Source: Anaerolineaceae bacterium
GTDB lineage: Bacteria > Chloroflexota > Anaerolineae > Anaerolineales > Anaerolineaceae
Length of the DNA: 5,208 nucleotides
Direction of reading: 5' to 3'
Assembly: GCA_003448875.1 (NCBI GenBank)
Contig: DLXG01000102.1
Location: 1 to 5,208 of the forward strand
Translations under genes and position numbers: made by a program
Shown here: positions 1 through 5,208 of the stretch, piece by piece
How the letters are laid out: each line of letters starts with the position of its first letter
How positions within the stretch are numbered: position 1 is the stretch's first letter
Notes under the pieces: generated by a model
What the model was told of the DNA's origin: nothing
Seen by the model: only the letters and a program-made list of their open reading frames with translations
Database searches by the model: none

Positions 1-18
1 CGTGTGCTCTTCCGATCT
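1..18. other. Residual Illumina sequencing adapter (not genomic)
   Basis: The 18 bases cgtgtgctcttccgatct match the 3' end of the TruSeq read-2 adapter; read on the minus strand they begin AGATCGGAAGAGCACACG. The match is exact and lies at the extreme end of the window, so this is untrimmed library sequence on a contig end. Genomic sequence begins at about 19. Translating the neighbouring minus-strand gene through this stretch would append false residues (EIGRAH). This is recognised from established adapter sequence. Confidence 0.97.
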
Positions 19-769
19 CAGTTAATTTATTTTCGTCGCGGTTGGAAACCAGCTCCGGCAAATGCAAAGATTCAACCGCAGGTAAAGAGGTATTCCACCG
101 GTAATTTAAAGCCAGCGGATAATCTTCGACTTTAAATTGATTGCTGATCGGAGATTGATTGTTTAACGGGATTACTTTCCAGCGTGGTTCTAACTGGTCA
201 AAAGGAACGATTGCGAGCACATCTCGCTGTTTCCAGGCTGCTTCCAAGAGGCCTGTTTCCTCTTCTAAGGTTACATAAAGTGGAGAGAATTTACCCAGAA
301 GCGGCTCAAGTGCATTGGCCGTATCTTCAGTAACCAGGATGTTCACGGCCTCTGCATCTGCCTGACCCTGCCACCATTTCATCAGTTGAGCATAATCCAC
401 CTGTTCTAGAAGCGATGAAAATGGAGTTACGAGTGCGTAAACCCAGGTGACTCGGCTTTGTTCGGGGGTAGTCAGTTCCAGCCATACATTGGCTTGGTCT
501 TTTTCATATTCACCTCTCAGCATGGTATTCCGGCTAAGCTGATCAATCAGCCCAACTGGCAACGCCTCATCCAGCCAGAGAACCACTTCAGGAACAGCCG
601 AGGGAGAAGGCAGGACAGTAGGGATTGGGGACGGAGAATTAGACGAGACTTCCGGCCCGGTCAATGATGTCGGTGTAGAAGTGGAAATAGCCGTTGGATT
701 TGTCCCGTTCCCATTACAACCGCTTATCCATATCAATAACCACAAATAAATAACCCATTTTTTTCTCAT
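19..769 (-). CDS. CapA-type lipoprotein, paralog of the upstream gene; 3' end missing
   Basis: Partial gene: 250 residues are readable from ATG 769-767 to the contig end, with no stop codon. The product begins MRKKWVIYLWLLIWISGC, a short positively charged and hydrophobic signal ending in a lipobox (ISGC), so Cys18 should be lipidated and the protein anchored outside the cytoplasmic membrane. A Ser/Thr/Pro-rich linker follows to about residue 60. The rest aligns with the product of 766-2481: in one 49-residue stretch about half the positions are identical, including FxQLEPRWKV. The break falls just where the CapA-like domain begins in the paralog, so that domain is expected but not seen. The start codon overlaps the upstream stop (ATGA), and a GGAG box lies 5 bases before it, which supports co-transcription and translational coupling. 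The family call comes from the paralog; no enzymatic function can be shown from this fragment. Confidence 0.85.
177..239. repeat. DNA-level similarity to 1844-1906 (tandem gene duplication)
   Basis: This segment aligns without gaps to 1844-1906, with about 50 of 63 bases identical by eye. Both encode the AxWxxRD...FxQLEPRW segment of the two tandem lipoprotein genes. It is a trace of an old gene duplication rather than a mobile repeat. Confidence 0.7.
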
Positions 770-2481
770 GGTTTCTCCATTTCCAGCCAGCCGCTCACCC
801 GAAAATAGTCCTCCAGCATCCCGGCGCGTTCTTCTTGAGTCATCGGGCGCGGTCTGGCGTAATCCTCCAGCATCGCTGTCAGCAATTCTACTCCAATGTA
901 TTTTCCATCGTAAAAAATGTGCCGGTCAATAAACTGACGGCGATGCAAGGGAAACATCTGATCAAAAAATAAATTACCCAGCCCGTAATGTAAAAAATGA
1001 TTTTTATAGAAACCAAATCCATGGGCAAAATGCGCCTGGCTTCCGCTGACAATGACCGCTCCCATTTGAGCAGTCTGTTCAAATTCCTGCAAGGTCAGGT
1101 TCATGGGCATAAAGTCCTCCACCTCATAATGCTGAAAAGTAACGATCGGCAGATAGCCATCGTTAACCGCCTTGTTGATCTCTTCCTCCAACACCTTCAT
1201 ATCGCAGGGAGCCGGGCCGGGTTGATCATCGGTCGCCCAGATATTCTCCGGCCCTGCCCGGTTGCATCCGATGATTGCCAGACGATTGCCATTGTGATGG
1301 ATCAATAAAGGACGGCGGGCTTCCTCCAAATTTCTACCACCACCGTAGTAAAGGAAACCGTTTTGGTCATACAAATCCAAAGTAAATAAAAATGGCTCGC
1401 TCCCCCAATCCAGCAAATGGTTGCCGGTTAATTCCACCACATCCACCCCTGCCAGTTTGAACAGTTCAAGGTATTGTGGACTGGCACAAAATCGCTGACC
1501 GCCGCGTACCGGCACGGCCGGTGGACAGTTTTCGTAAAAAGAGACCTCATTGCTGACATGGGTAATATCCGCTCCACGCAGCCAGTCACCAATATCCTTT
1601 AGGGGGTAATCCAGTCCGTTCACTTCCATCCTTTCAGCAGTTTGTCGAACCAGAGCAGTTGTTCCGGTGAGAATAAGGCTGGTAAATTTTTCCGCCAGAC
1701 GATTCGTGACCACTTCTTGTAGATCGCTAAACCCATCAAAGGGCTCGTTGCTGTTTGCCTGCCATCCCCATTGTATGGTTAGAGCATAATCATTAATCGA
1801 AAAGTTTTGATCCAGCGGCGAATTATTATCTACACGCAATACCTTCCAGCGCGGTTCTAACTGTTCAAATGGAAGTATCGCGCGCAGATCTCTTTCCTGC
1901 CAGGCTTTTTCAAGCAGTTGCTCCGCTGGCACGATTACCACACTTTTTGGATCGGCAATCCCCCACAACACCGTGAAGATAGACTGTGTTTCTTCACTGA
2001 CGAGCAAACGAAAGCCGTCACACTCCATTCCTCGCCAGCAATCAATCACCTGCCTGAGGCTGATTTCATCCTGAATGGTTGGAAAAGCAGCAGCAATCGC
2101 ATAGACCCATTGAATCACAGTTTGTTGGTCATGGTCATTTGTTTCTTGGATAATTTTTAGGGAATAATCTGCTGCTTCTTCATTCGCCACCCACTCAACG
2201 TTATCTCTAACGCTCAGGTGGGATAGAGCCGCCTCAGGTAGCGGATCACTGCTCAAATAAACGGGGAAATTGGTGGGAAGGATCACCGGGGGAGTAAGTG
2301 AAGGTAATTTCTCCTTCAAAGGCGAGTCTGTATTCAAAATGAGGGGCTCATCTTCCGGCAAGGAAGTTGCCGTTGAAACAGTACCCGGCAAATATGAATT
2401 GCATCCGCTGACTCCCAAAATCGCGATAAAAATAAGCGAACCAAGCAGAAGGAGATAAATAAGGGCTTTGCGCGGTAACAC
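766..2481 (-). CDS. Lipoprotein with binding-protein-like N-terminus and divergent CapA-type metallophosphatase domain
   Basis: Complete, 571 residues, GTG start. Residues 1-27 are a lipoprotein signal with lipobox GVSGC (Cys27), followed by a low-complexity linker to about 70. Residues about 72-245 resemble a degenerate type-2 periplasmic binding protein (LRQVIDCWRG at 142-151, FEQLEPRWKV at 205-214); this fold is an inference. Residues about 265-510 match the CapA/poly-gamma-glutamate-synthesis metallophosphatase pattern: SNEVSF at 310-315, LTGNHLLDWG at 351-360, GGGRNLEEARRP at 380-391, FQHYE at 449-453, GSQAH at 480-484 and YGLGNLFFD at 499-507. The usual GD metal site appears as GT (273-274), and one His of the usual GHxPH motif is absent, so the domain may be altered in chemistry or only bind ligand. 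The role is probably extracytoplasmic, at the cell envelope; the substrate is unknown. A TGA lies in frame 12-14 bases upstream of the GTG, and the next Met is residue 153, so GTG is the best start. The paralogous second gene overlaps the stop. Confidence 0.88.
   Translation of the reverse strand: MLPRKALIYLLLLGSLIFIAILGVSGCNSYLPGTVSTATSLPEDEPLILNTDSPLKEKLPSLTPPVILPTNFPVYLSSDPLPEAALSHLSVRDNVEWVANEEAADYSLKIIQETNDHDQQTVIQWVYAIAAAFPTIQDEISLRQVIDCWRGMECDGFRLLVSEETQSIFTVLWGIADPKSVVIVPAEQLLEKAWQERDLRAILPFEQLEPRWKVLRVDNNSPLDQNFSINDYALTIQWGWQANSNEPFDGFSDLQEVVTNRLAEKFTSLILTGTTALVRQTAERMEVNGLDYPLKDIGDWLRGADITHVSNEVSFYENCPPAVPVRGGQRFCASPQYLELFKLAGVDVVELTGNHLLDWGSEPFLFTLDLYDQNGFLYYGGGRNLEEARRPLLIHHNGNRLAIIGCNRAGPENIWATDDQPGPAPCDMKVLEEEINKAVNDGYLPIVTFQHYEVEDFMPMNLTLQEFEQTAQMGAVIVSGSQAHFAHGFGFYKNHFLHYGLGNLFFDQMFPLHRRQFIDRHIFYDGKYIGVELLTAMLEDYARPRPMTQEERAGMLEDYFRVSGWLEMEKP
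775..778 (-). promoter_or_regulatory. Ribosome binding site of the second lipoprotein gene
   Basis: On the minus strand GGAG lies 5 bases before ATG 769-767. It sits within the last codons of the upstream lipoprotein gene, whose TGA overlaps the ATG by one ATGA unit. It fixes the start of the second gene and suggests translational coupling. Confidence 0.75.
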
Positions 2482-2488
2482 GGCGAAA

Positions 2489-2517
2489 ATTATACTACCT
2501 CAAAAGGTTCTATATTC
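2489..2517 (-). promoter_or_regulatory. Putative promoter of the lipoprotein operon
   Basis: On the minus strand a perfect TATAAT lies at 2494-2489. The hexamer 17 bases upstream is GAATAT (2517-2512), a poor -35. Transcription would begin near 2482, next to the GTG start at 2481, leaving almost no 5' leader. The GAGG further upstream is 16 bases from the GTG, too far for a normal ribosome binding site. Both facts fit a leaderless message, but no transcript evidence exists. Confidence 0.5.
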
Positions 2518-2524
2518 ACTGGAT

Positions 2525-2557
2525 TTGATAGAGATTGACAGTTAACCTCGCTATAAT
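2525..2557 (+). promoter_or_regulatory. Putative promoter and possible operator of the thiolase gene
   Basis: A perfect TATAAT at 2552-2557 lies 32 bases before the thiolase ATG. Two -35-like hexamers are present but badly spaced: TTGATA at 2525-2530 (21 bases away) and TTGACA at 2535-2540 (11 bases away). They are exactly 10 bases apart, one helical turn, so they could equally be a regulator's direct repeat. TTGAATCAA, a small palindrome, lies at 2562-2570 just after the likely start of transcription. The -10 is convincing; the rest is inference. Confidence 0.5.
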
Positions 2558-2577
2558 AGCATTGAATCAACTCGAAA

Positions 2578-2582
2578 AAGGA
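2578..2582 (+). promoter_or_regulatory. Ribosome binding site of the thiolase gene
   Basis: AAGGA lies 7 bases before ATG 2590-2592, supporting that start codon. Confidence 0.75.
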
Positions 2583-2589
2583 ATAAACC

Positions 2590-3750
2590 ATGCGTGAAGT
2601 AGCCATACTGGGAATTGGTCAAACCTCAATAGATGAACATTGGGACAAATCATTAAGAGAACTTGCCGGAGAAGCTGCTCTGGCTGCCCTGCAGGACGCT
2701 GGCATCAACAGCGTGGACGGTGTCTTTGTCGGCAACATGATGTCCGGTTCAGCCAACCGCCAGCAACAATTAGGCGCATTCGTAGCGGATTGGATCGGCG
2801 TTCGTTATGCCAATGCCATGCACGTTGAATCGGCCTGTAGTTCAGGTGCGGCTGCTTTTCGTTCCGCCTTGATGGCTGTGGCTTCTGGCTTTATGGACAT
2901 TGCTCTGGCAGTGGGTGTGGAAAAAATGACCGACTCTCCCGGAGCCGAAATTACCGCCGAACTGGCAACTGCTGCCGATGCTGATTGGGAGGCCGGGCAG
3001 GGTCTTTCCTTTGTCGCTATCAACGCCCTCATCATGCGCCGGTATATGTACGAATACGGCTGGGAACATCATCATTTTGCACCTTTTTCGATTAATGCCC
3101 ACAACAATGCGGTCAGCAATCCAAACGCCCGCCTGCGCTCACCCTTGACCGAAAAAGACTACCTGAAAGCAGCCATGATCACACCGCCCATCAATTTAAT
3201 GGACGCCTCACCCGTGGGTGACGGCGCAGCCGCAGCTATTTTGGTGCCGGTAGAACTTCTCAACCGCTTTCCACCTCGCCCAATCATCAAAATCCTGGGG
3301 GCCGGCGCGGCCACCGACACGATGGCGGTTCATTCCCGCAAAATTCCGTTATGGCTAAGTGCTGCCGAAAAATCTGCCAAGCAAGCCTACAGCCAGGCCG
3401 GTATAGGTCCCGAACAAATAGATGTATTTGAACTTCACGACGCCTTTACTATTATGGCAGCCCTATCGCTGGAAGCCTGCGGCTTTGCCGAAAAAGGCAA
3501 GGGGCCTCAACTGGCGCTGGAGGGGCAAATCCGTCCGGATGGGCGGATACCCATCGCAACCCGCGGCGGCCTGAAAGCTCGCGGTCACCCGGTTGGCGCA
3601 ACCGGAATGTATCAAATTGTCGAAGTGGTCCAGCAGCTGCGCGGAGAAGCCGGACAAACTCAGGTAGCAGATGCACGGATCGGAATGGCCCAGAATATCG
3701 GCGGAAGCGGGTCAAACATTATTACCCACATCTTGGGACGTGTAAATTAA
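2590..3750 (+). CDS. Thiolase-superfamily enzyme (archaeal/SCP-2 type acyl-CoA acetyltransferase)
   Basis: Complete, 386 residues, the usual length for a thiolase. Members form or cleave 3-ketoacyl-CoA in the cytoplasm, for example joining two acetyl-CoA to acetoacetyl-CoA. Visible motifs: the nucleophile region VESACSSGAAAF with Cys83, GVEKMTD at 109-115, SPVGDGAAAA at 207-216, ELHDAF with His283 in the place of the NEAF motif of classical thiolases, and GGLKARGHPVGATG with His333. The C-terminal catalytic Cys of classical biosynthetic thiolases is absent: the segment reads AQNIGGSGSN (367-376). HDAF plus GHPVGATG and the missing second Cys place it in the SCP-2/archaeal thiolase group rather than the FadA/PhaA group. 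Archaeal members work with a DUF35 zinc-ribbon OB-fold partner and HMG-CoA synthase; neither is next door. A strong intrinsic terminator 9 bases after the stop suggests a monocistronic unit. Direction (synthesis or beta-oxidation) and chain length cannot be told from sequence. Confidence 0.92.
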   Translation: MREVAILGIGQTSIDEHWDKSLRELAGEAALAALQDAGINSVDGVFVGNMMSGSANRQQQLGAFVADWIGVRYANAMHVESACSSGAAAFRSALMAVASGFMDIALAVGVEKMTDSPGAEITAELATAADADWEAGQGLSFVAINALIMRRYMYEYGWEHHHFAPFSINAHNNAVSNPNARLRSPLTEKDYLKAAMITPPINLMDASPVGDGAAAAILVPVELLNRFPPRPIIKILGAGAATDTMAVHSRKIPLWLSAAEKSAKQAYSQAGIGPEQIDVFELHDAFTIMAALSLEACGFAEKGKGPQLALEGQIRPDGRIPIATRGGLKARGHPVGATGMYQIVEVVQQLRGEAGQTQVADARIGMAQNIGGSGSNIITHILGRVN

Positions 3751-3759
3751 GGAAATTGA

Positions 3760-3799
3760 GCGGAGGGTAAAAAAAGCCCTCCGCATTTCATTCTTTTTT
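3760..3799 (+). terminator. Rho-independent terminator after the thiolase gene
   Basis: A perfect 8-bp stem, GCGGAGGG (3760-3767) pairing with CCCTCCGC (3777-3784), encloses a 9-base A-rich loop. A T-rich tail follows, ending in six T at 3794-3799. The hairpin starts 10 bases after the thiolase stop. The tail is interrupted before the main T run, but the GC-rich stem is strong. Confidence 0.88.
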
Positions 3800-3810
3800 C
3801 AATAACCGAA

Positions 3811-3816
3811 TACAAT
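3811..3816 (+). promoter_or_regulatory. Possible -10 box for the winged-helix gene
   Basis: TACAAT lies 33 bases before ATG 3850, after the terminator of the preceding gene, so a new promoter is expected here. The region 17 bases upstream (TCATTC, 3788-3793) overlaps the terminator tail and is a poor -35. Support is mainly positional. Confidence 0.35.
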
Positions 3817-3837
3817 AGAACCAGCCCAATAAAAATT

Positions 3838-3841
3838 GAGG
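3838..3841 (+). promoter_or_regulatory. Ribosome binding site of the winged-helix gene
   Basis: GAGG lies 8 bases before ATG 3850-3852. It favours this start over the ATG-less downstream frame that opens at GTG 3993, and so supports a single gene spanning the frameshift. Confidence 0.65.
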
Positions 3842-3849
3842 TTGGTAAA

Positions 3850-4730
3850 ATGCGTTTTCTTTCCTCCGCCACACTCAATGCTTACCGTCAAGAGACCTTC
3901 CACACCCTTCCAGCCAACCGGATCCGCACCCTTGAAGAAGCAGTTAATTTGTCAATCAGCGCGGTTTTATCTTTTTCTGGCCCATTCAAGGGGTGATCCT
4001 GCCCAGCCTTTGGACGGCGGTTGCCGGTGACCGGCCGGTTGCCGACCAGCACGACGATCCAGGCCATATTACCTGGGGGTGGAAAGACCAGTTGCTCGGA
4101 AAGAAAGTCTGGTATTATGCCAGAATTTTGTGCCGCAGGAACACCATCATCTCCTTACGTCTATTGCCGTGTTTTTATGCTCTTTCTCCAAACTACGGCG
4201 ACCCGGAACAGGATTATCTGGATCAGTACCAGAACGGGACTCTCACCCTTGAATCAAAATTGGTCTACGAAGCATTGCTACGAGAAGGCCCATTAGATAC
4301 CATTTCACTTCGCAAAGCAGCCCGTCTTTCCAGTCCAGAAAGCACTTCCCGTTTTAACCGCGCCTTAGATACACTCCAAATGGAACTTAAAATATTACCG
4401 GTTGGTGTTGCACAGGCCGGCGCATGGCGGTACGCCTTCATTTACGATTTGGTTCACCGTCATTTTCCAGAACTGATCGAGCAATCCCGCCCAATATCGG
4501 AAAATCAAGCACGCTACGAGATTTTAGTAAATTATTTTGAATCGATTGGAGCAGCGTCGTTTAGTGAAATTCAGCGGATATTCAGATGGGGAAAAAGCGA
4601 ACTCCAGGGGGCTCTTCAGCAGTTAGTCCGTGACAATCATTTGCTTCCAGAGGTCGAATTACAAAACCAGAAAGAACCAGTATACGCGCTAAACAAGTTA
4701 CTTGAAACTCGCGAAAAGGAAGCGTTTTGA
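3850..4730 (+). pseudogene. AlkZ/YcaQ-related winged-helix protein, frameshifted
   Basis: The ATG at 3850 reads 48 codons to a TGA at 3994-3996. The protein-like sequence continues in another frame from GTC 3951 to TGA 4728-4730. Adding one base near 3949-3950 (a TTT run) joins them into a 293-residue protein: ...LEEAVNF, then VNQRGFIFFWPIQGVILPSLW. In the restored product conserved-looking motifs are PSLW (52-55), AGDRP (59-63), HDDPGH (68-73) and TWGWKD (75-80). Two winged-helix-like segments follow, about 137-185 and 220-266. The pattern resembles AlkZ-related proteins near the YcaQ DNA-glycosylase/HTH_42 group, some of which repair alkylated or crosslinked DNA. That assignment is from memory, and I cannot point to the catalytic QxQ/QxD residues, so repair activity is not claimed. 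The 3' frame shows no decay, so the defect is either recent or a sequencing or assembly error. Confidence 0.7.
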
Positions 4731-4756
4731 TTGCCCTTCCGGTTTTAATTCGTCTG

Positions 4757-4776
4757 CTTGTTCACAAGGGTATAAT
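4757..4776 (+). promoter_or_regulatory. Putative promoter with adjoining inverted repeat
   Basis: A perfect TATAAT lies at 4771-4776, 33 bases before the ATG at 4810. The hexamer 17 bases upstream (ATTCGT, 4748-4753) is a poor -35. Just upstream of the -10 is an inverted repeat, CTTGT-TC-ACAAG (4757-4768), and ACAAG occurs again at 4777-4781. The repeat could be an activator or repressor site that makes up for the missing -35, but this is inference from a short palindrome. Confidence 0.5.
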
Positions 4777-4797
4777 ACAAGTATCTCTTTCATTTCC

Positions 4798-4803
4798 AAG
4801 GAG
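4798..4803 (+). promoter_or_regulatory. Ribosome binding site of the 3'-terminal gene
   Basis: AAGGAG, a near-consensus Shine-Dalgarno sequence, lies 6 bases before ATG 4810-4812. It fixes the start of an otherwise incomplete gene. Confidence 0.85.
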
Positions 4804-4809
4804 CTCTAC

Positions 4810-5208
4810 ATGGAATTCCATATCTCCAGACAGGCCCGTGATCGTTACCAGTTCGATCAGAGTCTATTTTCTTATAACGGCAATGTGATCTTTGCCAATT
4901 TTCATGCTGCCCGTCAGTTTGCTCAAAAGATGAACTCTTTTCGAGATCTGATCAACTACCCTGAAAGGGCTGTGAAGGCCGGCCAGGTGAACGCGCTTGG
5001 TTTAATTGATGAAATTTTGCATCTGGTCGTCTTTCTCTTCCGGCAGCAGAAAAACCCACAGGTAATGCAGCAGGCTTTGGCCGATTTGGAAAAGTCCCTT
5101 GGCAAACAGAAAGTAGATGAGTTATTACTGGAATTTACGAGAGAATTTCCTCCAATCTCGGTCTATCGCGGCGAAATAAGCCCGGAGGAATATCTAAAGC
5201 AAACAACC
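4810..5208 (+). CDS. N-terminal part of a possible alpha-amylase-family protein; 3' end missing
   Basis: The frame is open from the ATG to the window end: 133 residues, no stop. It begins MEFHISRQARDRYQFDQSLF, followed by NVIFANFHAARQFAQKMN (27-44), AGQVNALGLIDEILHLVVFLF (58-78) and FPPISVYRGEISPEEYL (112-128). There is no signal peptide or clear membrane segment, so the product is probably cytoplasmic; it looks mainly helical. The start resembles the N-terminal extension of long Chloroflexota proteins annotated as alpha-amylase family glycosyl hydrolases. This is recollection: none of the GH13 catalytic motifs lies within these residues. If right, the full protein would be much longer and act on alpha-glucans such as glycogen. 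That the frame is a real gene is much more secure, given its strong ribosome binding site and promoter. Confidence 0.8.
   Translation, partial: MEFHISRQARDRYQFDQSLFSYNGNVIFANFHAARQFAQKMNSFRDLINYPERAVKAGQVNALGLIDEILHLVVFLFRQQKNPQVMQQALADLEKSLGKQKVDELLLEFTREFPPISVYRGEISPEEYLKQTT

Noticed and set aside
458..667. Plus-strand open frame of 69 codons
   Set aside because: It lies wholly antisense to the truncated lipoprotein gene, has no clear ribosome binding site, and its product is not protein-like.
805..875. Repeated MLEDY near the end of the complete lipoprotein (residues 537-541 and 555-559)
   Set aside because: Only five residues repeated twice with no similarity around them; treated as chance or helix-capping similarity, not a repeat unit.
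997..1308. Plus-strand open frame of 103 codons
   Set aside because: Antisense to the CapA-like domain of the complete lipoprotein gene, whose motifs explain the sequence; no promoter or start signal.
2805..3102. Two minus-strand open frames opposite the thiolase gene
   Set aside because: They mirror the thiolase coding sequence, whose motifs are unmistakable; low-complexity Ala/Ser-rich products are typical of antisense frames.
3452..3715. Minus-strand open frames near the thiolase 3' end
   Set aside because: Arg/Pro-rich shadow translations of the HDAF to GHPVGATG region, with no start signals.
3940..3955. Programmed -1 ribosomal frameshift in the winged-helix gene
   Set aside because: The bases at the junction do not form a canonical X XXY YYZ slippery heptamer, and I see no obvious strong stem after it.
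3993..4730. Independent gene starting at GTG 3993
   Set aside because: Conserved-looking sequence in this frame begins at 3951, no spaced ribosome binding site precedes the GTG, and the upstream ATG at 3850 has a good one. A frameshifted single gene explains the data better.
1..5208. CRISPR array, tRNA, rRNA, transposase or phage attachment site
   Set aside because: None was found on either strand; no regular spaced repeats, no cloverleaf-like segments in the short intergenic gaps, and no terminal inverted repeats.

Overview
The window looks like one contig of a bacterial draft assembly. The best taxonomic guess is Chloroflexota, perhaps Anaerolineae or Caldilineae. This rests on remembered family resemblance only: lipoproteins joining a binding-protein-like domain to a divergent CapA domain, a stand-alone archaeal/SCP-2-type thiolase, and the N-terminus of a protein resembling a large amylase-family protein. 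No rRNA, tRNA, CRISPR array, transposase or phage gene was seen. The first 18 bases are not genomic: they match the end of the Illumina TruSeq read-2 adapter.

Layout. (1) On the minus strand, 2481 down to 19, lie two tandem paralogous lipoprotein genes joined by an ATGA stop/start overlap. The first in transcription order (766-2481) is complete: a lipobox, a large N-terminal region resembling a periplasmic binding protein, and a C-terminal CapA-like metallophosphatase domain with several classical metal-ligand positions altered. The second (start at 769) is cut off by the contig end and the adapter after 250 residues, just before its expected CapA domain. (2) A 108-bp divergent intergenic region carries a -10 box on each strand and TTGA-type repeats. 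(3) On the plus strand, 2590-3750 encodes a complete thiolase-superfamily enzyme, followed at once by a strong intrinsic terminator, so it appears monocistronic. (4) At 3850-4730 on the plus strand is a gene for a winged-helix protein of the AlkZ/YcaQ-related kind, interrupted by an apparent 1-base deletion near 3949-3950. With the base restored the protein has 293 residues. (5) At 4810-5208 on the plus strand is the first 133 codons of a gene with its own promoter and a strong ribosome binding site. The start resembles the N-terminal extension of Chloroflexota alpha-amylase-family proteins, but no catalytic part is in view.

The genes do not form one pathway. The plus-strand genes each seem to have their own promoter. 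The only clear functional unit is the minus-strand lipoprotein pair, which probably acts at the outer face of the cytoplasmic membrane. The least described features are that duplicated binding-protein-like/CapA architecture and its altered metal site. The frameshift and the adapter residue mean the sequence quality should be confirmed before biological conclusions are drawn.
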